From: Cyclospora cayetanensis
Taxonomy: Eukaryota; Apicomplexa; Conoidasida; Eucoccidiorida; Eimeriidae
DNA: 64,000 nt
Direction: 5' to 3'
Assembly (NCBI RefSeq): GCF_002999335.1
Contig: NW_020312768.1
Span: 91,735 to 155,734, forward strand
In this document: positions 56,050 to 64,000 of the stretch, piece by piece
Layout: each line of letters starts with the position of its first letter
How positions within the stretch are numbered: the stretch's first letter is position 1
The notes under the pieces: model-generated
What the model was told of the DNA's origin: nothing
The model's input: the letters and a program-made list of their open reading frames with translations, nothing else
The model's database searches: none
Made by a program: the position numbers and the translations under genes

Positions 56050-59000
56050 CCCTCTCTCTCTCTATATATATATATCTTCATCCCTCTCTCCATCTCTGTT
56101 TCTGGAGTTTGTTTTTATAGCGGGTGCCCCGTGCCCACGTGCATGTCTGTGGGTGTGCCTCTCCGACTCGAAGTTGTCGCTTTCCGCTGCCTGCGGCGCT
56201 GTATGTCGTTCCCAGCGTCTCTACGACCTCATGCCTCGTGTTTGCGAGTGACGATCGCTTGCCTCCTCCTCCTTTGCTGCTGCCTGCTATGCTCTTTCCT
56301 CACCAGGTGATCTTCCTAGCCCCCGCTCAGATGGCTGGCGTATCCTTCGGACTCGTCGTGAACCGCTGTCTTCCCGCGTGGCTGCTGGTGCTATGCCTAG
56401 TAGGCGTTCTTAGTGTGGCAGTGATACAAACGATCAAGCAGTACTGCCGTGTGAGGAGACAAGCTCAATCAGTCAACCCTGCGGCTCTCGCGACTTCTAA
56501 ACTCCACCCCGCGGAAGAGACCGTTGATGACCAGCAGTCGGAGGAGGCCTTTGCCACCGATGCAGAAAAATTCTCGAGCACTTCTTCTCTTCGCGCTGTC
56601 TCCGTCTTTCCCAATGTCGCCCCTGCCGATGCACGACCAAGCACCAAGGAAGCTGCCAAGGTGCACAAGGATCTGGCTGTGAGCCGCTTTCCCCGCGAGC
56701 TGCGGGAGAAAGGGGTGCTGGGAACTACGGAGAAGGGACGCCTCAACGATCTTCCCACCGAAGGTAAAGAGTGCACAAAAATCGAACCGCCGTCGCTTTC
56801 TGCTGGGAAGAGATTCCTCCAGCCTCTGCCGGTGATTGGTGCCGCGTGGCTGCAAGGGCGGCTATTCCGAAGAAACTTCCAAAGGCGCTCTGTGGGAGTG
56901 CTGCGGAGCCGTGAAAGAGAGCATTGTTGCAATCGCACCCATAGCTAGCCAGCTATCTATGGCTAGCTGTCTCTCTATCGATCCCCTAGGCCCCCTCTTT
57001 CTCTTCTTCCTGAGATCTCATGCCGCCTTTATGTGTCACACTGGGGGATGCTAATGGAGGGGGGATGGGGATGTTGTAATTATGCGCAGAGAGCGAGCTA
57101 AGGGGCAGCACTGCAGACAGCGCTTCGGGGAAAGCCTCGGCAAGAAGGGTCAGCGAACTCAGCAGTACGGGGGAACGCTCGCCTAGCAACATGAAGCCCG
57201 ACACACAGAGCGACGTCGAGCGGCAGAGAGGCGCTGAGGAGGACGGGGAGGAGGAGAAGCAGCAGGAGCAGAAGCAAGAGGAGGAGCAAGAACAGGAGCA
57301 AAAGCAGGAGAAGGAGCTGGCAGAAGAGGCAGACACCGATGCGAGTGGAATGAGTGCAGGTCCTAACCCAAGAGCAGAAACAGCCCAGGAGGCATCTGCT
57401 CCCAAGAAAGCGGGGAGCATTCCCAACGATAAGAAACTAGTCGCTGCTGGATCTGGAGAAAGACGCAGCCGTAGGCGGCTAGCTACTCTTCGCTCGGCCA
57501 GAAGGAGACTGAGCGAAATGCAGCGCCGTCACGATATTCTGGTACGCCCATTGCTGAGTGGTGGTCAGCGTTCTCTGGCACTGCATGCGTCATTTTTGTA
57601 TGTGTGTATGTGTACACTCATATGTATGTATATATATGTGCATGTATACATATACATATATATATATATATGCATATATGGGTAGTATGGGTGTCTATGT
57701 GCATGTCTTGTGCGTGTGCCTGCACATGTTCCTTTTGTCTGTCTGGGGGTCTCTCTTCTTTCTTTCTCTCCTTGCTTCTCTGTCTATTTGTCTCTTTGAT
57801 TCAGCCGGCGTCGCCACGTCTATGCTGCTTTGTTTGTGTGTATGTGTATGTATGTGTGTGTATATGCCTGTCCACTTATGGAGATGGAAGCCTCTTTTTT
57901 CAGTCCTGTGGCTTCTCTCACGGCGCTTTCTTCGAGTGTCGGGAGTGCGTGTTGAGCCCTTGCGCGCCGTCTCCCGCGTCCTATATACTCTACCGCGTAT
58001 GCTTGCTCTCGCTGATTCTTTGCTTGATATCTCCCGCAGAAGTGGTTCTTGATTGCCGGAATTTGGATTGCGGATTTGTCTCTGGGGATCGTACGGGGGG
58101 CAAAGGGCTCTCCCGTACAGTTGGTAAGGCGCCGTTCGGAGTGGCGAACACTTTCTGCTGCCATCTGCTGCTGTCGTTGCTGCTGCTGTAGGGCGGCATC
58201 CCTTTGCAGCCTCTGTGTGAGGCTGGTGTGCCTGCTCGTGCTGCATGGGGTAGTGTTCTCAAAGGCGCAATAGAACACAGTCGAAATCCCTGCATACCGC
58301 GTTCTTGAAAGTGCAAGACCGTCAATCTGTGCGTATTGTCTCTCTCTCTCCCTCCCTCTATCGCCTCGTCGTATGCTCGCTTGGCTTGGACCGCTCGCCG
58401 TTTCGCTAGCTGCTGCGTGCAGGTCCCATACTGCGGCTGGAGCTACTGGGGAGTCTATTCTCTCTCGATAATATGGCTTATGGGATGCTCCTACTTCCAG
58501 GGAGTCTCGCTTTACAGGCTTCAGCGCGGGAAAGATGAGGCTGCCATCCGCCAGGTGCCAGGAGATCTTCATTTCGATCTCGCTACCGTTCACGGGTTCT
58601 ATGTGCAAACGTTCTTCGCTGGACTCGTTGGTAGGCTTTTGGAGCCGTCATCGGCTCGCAAAAGAAGCGCGCCATTGCAGCAGGGTGCACATGCCTCATT
58701 GTGCAGACGCCCTAGGCCGTTTTCGCAATGCATGCAGCACGCCACGGAGGAACTCAGCAGAGCCTCTTGGGATGAAGGGACGCTGGTTGCTTCGGTTCTC
58801 GTGCAGCACATGTGATGTGGGGAGCAGAGCTTAGCGTTTGGGAGTTGCGTTACCTACAACACGCCTCTTTGACGTGTGCAACGCTGCGGGTGATGAGGGT
58901 TTGTCGAAAATCTGCGGTGTTTTCCTGCTCTGTGCGCCTCTTTTCGTGGCTTCAGCAGGCACTGTGGGGATCGGGAGCTCTCTAGTGTTGGGCCCGCTAA

Positions 59001-59630
59001 TGCTGATGAAGGGGATGCTACCGTCGGTTTGCACTGCTGTCAATACAGCGTTGGTGCTCTGCAGCAGCAGCGCGGCAGCCGTTAACTCCCTCATAGGCTC
59101 TGCGGTCCCTTGGGATTACTGCGCTGTCCTCTTTGGCGTGTGCTTCTTTTGCGCGCTCTTTGGAAAGCTTTTCGTGGACAGGATGGTGAGCGAAAGCGAC
59201 TGCTGCAGTACCCGTGACGCCCTCTGGCGGACGCCTCAGGGAGGGATTTTTCACAAGGCTGTGACTGTCGCTGGACGCTAGGCTGCTGCTTTTGAAGCAC
59301 TGAGCCTCTTTCCCGCGGCTGTGGGGTCTGCGCAGGTCAAGAAACACAATGCGGATCATTTGGTGGTCTTGTTTTTGATTTTTATAATGTTCGGATCAAT
59401 GGGCTGTATGGCTGGTAAGAAGGATACAGCTCCTGTGTCTGGTGTATGTTCGCCCTTGCGCGAGCTTCATGCTCGTACCCCACGACGTGCTCGCGGCTGT
59501 TTGATCGCGTTCGCTGCTGATCTTTTTAAAGCCGCTTTCGTTGTTTTTGTGCATACGTGTTGCTGCAGCTGCTGGCATCATGGGTTTCATACACAATGTA
59601 GGCCAGAGCTTCAAGGGTCCTTGCAGCTGA
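54375..59630 (+). CDS. TauE/SafE-family membrane transporter, nine exons, 765 aa
   Basis: Family exports small sulfur anions (sulfite, sulfoacetate and related) in bacteria and occurs in plants and protists; substrate here unknown. Exons: 54375-54933, 55225-55391, 56307-56763, 57090-57541, 58040-58123, 58423-58630, 58956-59185, 59336-59414, 59569-59630; all eight joins agree in phase and the sum is exactly 766 codons. First half-repeat: DILGTLIIAIACITAVSAGTGG joined to GSIFVPIMSLVMDFSPQAAAVMSQ, then NRPLIDLDL. Second: AGTVGIGSSLVLGPLMLMKG, SAVPWDYCAVLFGVCFF, LFVDRM, and a last helix with AAGIMGFIHNVGQ. Between the halves lies a roughly 280-residue cytosolic insert, Ser/Lys-rich then strongly acidic with Glu/Gln/Lys runs (near 57230-57330) and an Arg-rich end. 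An N-terminal anchor (AAVVSFLACLFLVGSIVW) precedes the first repeat. Start may be Met1 or Met16 (54420). Confidence 0.88.
55600..56095. repeat. CT-rich microsatellite (ctctctccatctctat) in TauE/SafE intron 2
   Basis: About 500 bp of ctct/ccat/ctat units on the sense strand, filling most of the intron between 55391 and 56307. Being pyrimidine-rich, it forms an unusually long tract upstream of the acceptor. Confidence 0.93.
57598..57680. repeat. TG/TA microsatellite in TauE/SafE intron 4
   Basis: tgtgtatgtg grading into tatatgtgcatgtatacata units just after the exon 4 donor at 57541. Confidence 0.88.
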
Positions 59631-62600
59631 ACCACAAAAAGCTAATTTGAGGTCTCCCAGACTCCACAATACGCAATATGAAAGCGACATATGCTGTAAC
59701 GAAAGTGTGACGAACGTCAGACTCTGACCAGCAGCAGCAGCTGCAGCCGCACTTCAGCGCACCAGGTAGCGGCAGCAGCGCGCCTGGTAACCGTTGCCCC
59801 TTTGCATGCAGCGGTGGAAGCTTTAGGAAGAGCATAGAAGCTCCCCTTTGGCGCAATTAAGAAAGACAGATGACCAGTACTGCTTGTGTCTTGTATACTG
59901 AATAAGAGATACTTCCCTACAGTCCAATGTGGGCGGAGGGATACACGGAGTATGGACATGTAAAAGCCCCTGTGGCCTCGCTCCTCCTTTTAAAAATGTT
60001 GTTCAGTCAAACAGGAGGCGCGTGGTCGCAAAGAAGCGGACCGAACAGGCGCTTAACGCAGACGAGAAACGTCCACGCAGTGAGAGGGCGAGTCGGAGGC
60101 AAAGGAGGGAGAGGCGGCACGGTACGCCAAGGATGGTTTTAGCGGTCATAGGAAGAAGAATAGAGGCAGATGTAGAGAAGCACTGGTTCTGTGGTAGCTC
60201 CGGGCAAAGAAAAACACAGGTGTACATGCATAAGGCCGCTTAGCGCCAAATACACTCATCAAGAGGCCTCTGGCACTCCTTTAGGCTGAGGGGCAACACA
60301 ACGGCCTCTCATTGGGTTGTTTGATTTCCTAGGGGCTGCAAACTGCACGAAGTAGTACACTGTCCTTCAAGATGTAAGCGCTTTACTGAAGGAGACGAAA
60401 TAGCCGGGGCATGTATAGGGAGATGAGGAGTAAGAAAAAGCCAAAGAGAACAAAAAGAGAGAAAACACCCCAGAGGAGGTTCCAAGAGGGGAGATCGAAG
60501 ACCATGTATGGCGTAGTAGAGGCTTCACATTAGCGGTAATGCAAGCTCTCGAGCCTCTGAAATTGTCTGCTCAAGCGTGCGATTTTTTAAAAAGCCTTCC
60601 TCTCAATGACGAAGTCCCTGCTGTCACTGGAGCCCACAACGAATCAACGGCCAGTGCCAGGGGTCGCTGTCTCTCTGGCAGACAGGTCCACGGTGTCATC
60701 GCGTTTCGAACCATCAATTATTGGAACGGTTTCTTCACGCATATGGCCAATTATCGACTGGATTCAAGCGTATAAGTGCAGAGGGAGACAGGGCTGATAG
60801 GTAGGCTTCTCGTCCTGAAGTATACATTCGCGATTTGCCTCCCGAGGCTGTCGGTGCTCCATCTGCCACTGAGAGCCCTAACATGGTCATGCTAGTGAAG
60901 CCCGTCCTCATCGAGAGTCTCAGGATTAATTGTAGGTTTCGCCTTCCTCTTGCACCAGAAGACAACCAGGAATTGCACCAACTCCTGCAGCGAAAGGACA
61001 AAGCATCCTTCGCCCAAAGTGTCGCGTCTGCTGTTGGAGAAATTAGCAATTACTGCTGCTCAGCGTGGTTATAGTCACATGTGTAAAAGTGGCAACTCAA
61101 GCTCTTCAGACACATGCACAAGGCATAGACGTCGGAGAAGAAAAAAGGCAATGGTATGGAGGCCTCCATGCTACGCTACTCGCCCTTTCATCCATTTATA
61201 TCGCTTCTCGCATCTTTAACAATGCTTCTTCTAACATACGCGAGCGGAGGGTACAAAAGTGCTCCAATAATCTAAAATGAGAAAGCATTATGGAGATGAT
61301 CAGCTGCTCCTCTTGTTCTCGCTCTTCACCCAACAGCCGCCTTCTTTTTCCCAAGGCTCTGAGGCGTGCCAAACATAAAATGGATTAAACGGCACAGCAT
61401 TAAAGCAATCAGATTCGTGAACACATCCTTACGGGGCAGTAAGATAAGCTTGTGCGTAGTGTTTGTATGCATCCTTGGGGAAAACCGTGCAGAAAACCCT
61501 AGAAGGAAAATAGCAGAGGGAAAGAAGTCCTCGCACTCCGCTAGATCATCTAGGCAAACTCTCTCAGTGAGACCTATGGAACAAAGGGCATATGAAAGAA
61601 TGACTTGTAGAGGAACGAAGATAGCACAAGCCAATGCATCATTGGACGCAGGTTCTACTGAGAGGCTCCCTGCAGTAAGAGCTCAAGGCAAGGACCAAGG
61701 GGTGCACGTCAAGGCTTCAACTGTACCTAACAATAGACGCCGTGAAGCAGAGGCCGAGAGTAACGAAGGTAGAAAGAAGCATAACGAATAGGGGCACTGG
61801 TCGGGCAAGGGGGGGAACTAGACGGACAAAGATATGTTTTGCGTCTTGCACAGCTGGTTTACTTTTCCTTTCTGTAGCAGTAGAATCGAGCACTTGTTGG
61901 GTGTGTCGTTCTGTATGACTGAATGCGAAGCCACACATGCTTAGACAGTATAGACTCTAGTATAGTGGGCTAAAGCTTCACGTAGACGCTTTCCACAGCA
62001 CTCGTTATATATTTAATTGAGAATTAGCAGAGAATCAAAATTTTTTTTGGATTGGCGGTTCACATATATTATGGGTTGAAATCAGAGTTGGTTCAATACA
62101 CAAAGATTCAACGTTGAGCGCGTGAGCCACGGATGCTATGTGGGACTGGCGGCCGGTCATTAGAGTGCATAGATTGTACAGCAACATGCAATCTGAGCTG
62201 TCTGTCTGCTCTCGTGTCGGTATTCTACGGGGTGCGCATGCGAAGCCAGGCAAACTCTTCTGGAAGAATGGCCAACGACTTTCGAATAAGTTTTGTATTA
62301 TCTTGTGGCATGATGAGATACAAAGGAATGAAGGGAAAGAAAGTGCCTCCCGCGAAACGGTGCAGCTCACTAAAAAGCCGCAGCAAGCGCCCCTACCTCA
62401 AAATACAAGGGAAGCTGCTTCAAGGGTGCAGCCACCAGGGACAGACGCGTGCCAGTAGACTCCCCAGTGCTCGCCGTGATGCGCTTTTTGGATCCTTTAG
62501 TGTACAGAGAGCAGCCACTTAGCATATCACCATGATCTCCCGGGGTACGTGTCTGTGAACGTCAGTGCTGGAGAAGGCACCGTTGAGAAGCGGCCTCAGA

Positions 62601-63512
62601 ATTGGCAGGTGTATCATGGGTTAGATCGTCTCTTAAGTGACACACGCCTTCCAAAAAGCATTCACATGTCTCATTCCAGCAGTAAGCAGGAAGTCGGGTG
62701 TATGGCAAGGCTGCAACTGGAAGTGGTTGGGGTGGGCAAGTGGGGGGCGGCAAGCCACTCTGCTACCCGAGGAACTAATCTCTTAACGGTTTCACCCCTG
62801 GCCCATGCGTTGATCCAGCCTGCGTGTATCATTCTAGCAACAATCCCGTCACTCGGGGTGCCTCCTTTGACTGAGCAGTGCATTAATCTGTATTCTACAA
62901 GATGCGAAGCGGACGAAGCAGAAGGAGGCTAGGAACCCGTCGTGGAGGCCCTTCGCTCCGACTATCAAATAAGCAAACAAACAGGCAAGTGCCTTGGCAG
63001 CAGGTGGTTTTACGCTCCTTCAAAGCTGTCCTTCATCAAGGCTGTAGGGGAGAGAGCACATTAAGCCCAGCTGAAGGAGGAGGCAGAGACGCCACAAAAT
63101 CAAGGAAGCCCCTTGCCAGAGGAACTATTCAGAGGGGCCCAGAGATGCGTGCACAGACCCCGAAGTGGGCTGTACAGACGCCACCCTCGCGCCGTCATTC
63201 TATCGACTGCAGCAAAGCCGACAAAGGCCGCGTTACTTCAACTGCAATCCAAGTGCCGTGCCTTCTGGCGCTGCTGAAAACACCCGACTTCCCTCAATAC
63301 CTTTTGTGTCACTCTCTGTGTTTTTGTTTCACACCCAGACATGCACACTCAGATATGGACACATATCAGGGTACACGTAGATGTATCAATATATGAATGC
63401 ATCTATGTATATTTATATACATGTATATGCATTCATCTCATCCCTTTCAGGATGCTGCACAACGCCTTGACCGCTCTTCTGCCCTTCTGCTGGCTTGAAC
63501 TATTCGGCGCCC
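59631..63512. other. Repeat-poor block, no supported gene
   Basis: Like 47-54 kb: few CAG or TG repeats, short frames, many stops. Frames at 60.8-61.3 kb (plus) and 62.5-62.9 kb (plus) were examined and not accepted. A tatatacatgtata patch occurs at 63380-63430, in the 3' flank of the short reading frame at the right edge. Confidence 0.55.
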
Positions 63513-63767
63513 TCACTTGGTAGGCTGATAGTTGTTGGCTCGGAGTTTCTCGAGGGTCTCCTTGGCAGCCATTGCATCGCGCCTTTGCTGAGCCTTTGTG
63601 GGGTTGTAGTAGAGCACCACTAGGTATCTGCAAGCACGCGGAAGAGGCAGCAGCCAGACTGAGCCTGCCCCGAATAGCACTCACTGTAGTAAGGTCGGTA
63701 GCAAGCGTTGCAGGAAGTTTCGCAGCGTCATCACACATATTGGTGGAAAAGGTGATCCCCAGGAAGA

Positions 63768-63808
<41 letters not shown>

Positions 63809-63991
63809 CCTCTCCCTCTCTCTCTCTCTCCCCCCCCCCCCCCCCTCCACAGACCGCAGCACCCCCAGAATCTCCACCCACACCGCACAGCTCAAAACAG
63901 ACGTGTACACGAAGACACTCTACCTCGCCGAGGAGCAAGGAGAAAAGACAACAACTATGACAAGGTGCTCAGATCGTATGTGCCCTTGCAT
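63513..63991 (-). CDS. Short two-exon reading frame of unknown function, 60 aa, at right edge
   Basis: Exon 2 (63627-63513) reads YLVVLYYNPTKAQQRRDAMA, then AKETLEKLRANNYQPTK and a stop at 63515-63513; it has a clear gcttgcag acceptor and strongly coding, charged-helix character. Exon 1 could be 63991-63924 (MQGHIRSEHLVIVVVFSPCS, donor gtagag), whose phase matches, giving a 60-residue protein with a hydrophobic start. The upstream part may instead extend beyond the window, making this only the C terminus of a longer protein. The intron contains a (ct)n tract followed by poly-C. Confidence 0.5.
63773..63846. repeat. (CT)n microsatellite followed by a poly-C run
   Basis: tctctctc over about 60 bp, then some sixteen C in a row. 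On the minus strand it lies in the intron of the short reading frame. Confidence 0.95.
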
Positions 63992-64000
63992 CACACAAAT

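Noticed and set aside
55519..56310. 263-codon Leu/Ser/Ile-rich frame
   Set aside because: CT-rich microsatellite in TauE/SafE intron 2.
60800..61270. Possible retroelement remnant (PEDNQELHQLLQRKD; HAQGIDVGEEK)
   Set aside because: Faint resemblance to the segment before a gypsy RT, but no RT block follows, unlike the 49.6-50.4 kb relic.
63433..63888. Possible Msp1/ATAD1 AAA protein (helix after a membrane start)
   Set aside because: The exon ends in a stop 37 codons on, and no Walker motifs were found to its left, so no AAA domain follows.

Overview
The window looks like nuclear DNA of a coccidian apicomplexan, most likely Eimeria or a close relative such as Cyclospora. The reasons are intron-dense genes with ordinary GT-AG (and some GC-AG) introns, exons full of CAG/GCA-type runs giving long Gln, Ala and Ser tracts, introns full of TG/TA microsatellites, and a leader on one plastid-type enzyme that looks bipartite (secretory plus transit). 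Genus is inferred from style, not from a database match. No tRNA, rRNA or CRISPR array was recognised.

Layout, left to right. (1) 1-9.7 kb: NOP53 ribosome-biogenesis factor (minus, runs off the left edge); a 937-residue protein joining a coilin-type N-terminal domain to a C-terminal La motif (minus); and a UCH-L3-like ubiquitin hydrolase (plus). (2) 9.7-15.2 kb: microsatellites, one multi-exon gene of unknown function (minus, 12.1-13.9 kb) and otherwise empty DNA. (3) 15.2-25.1 kb: a 14-exon copper-transporting P1B-ATPase (plus) with two metal-binding domains and a cysteine cluster inside its nucleotide-binding region. (4) 25.7-29.3 kb: RsmH-type rRNA methyltransferase (minus), convergent with the ATPase gene. 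(5) 31.1-34.3 kb: multi-exon membrane protein of unknown function (minus). (6) 35.2-41.3 kb: UFL1, the UFM1 E3 ligase (plus). (7) 42.7-43.2 kb: small single-exon, probably mitochondrial protein (plus). (8) 44.1-47.0 kb: two-exon Q-rich membrane protein (minus). (9) 47-54.4 kb: a repeat-poor, gene-poor block containing a wrecked Ty3/gypsy-like reverse transcriptase. (10) 54.4-59.6 kb: nine-exon TauE/SafE-family transporter (plus). (11) 59.6-64 kb: another repeat-poor block, ending in a short two-exon reading frame (minus).

The genes do not form a pathway; they are housekeeping and organelle genes (nucleolus and Cajal-body RNA work, ubiquitin and UFM1 systems, copper and anion transport, organelle ribosome modification). 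For six genes (NOP53, UCHL, Cu-ATPase, RsmH, TauE/SafE, and much of UFL1) I joined exons by hand and checked that splice phases agree. Two places do not close cleanly: an in-frame TGA in NOP53 and a one-base phase conflict in the Cu-ATPase. The window alternates between microsatellite/CAG-rich stretches that carry genes and plain stretches with decayed DNA, like the repeat-rich/repeat-poor segmentation described for Eimeria tenella chromosome 1.
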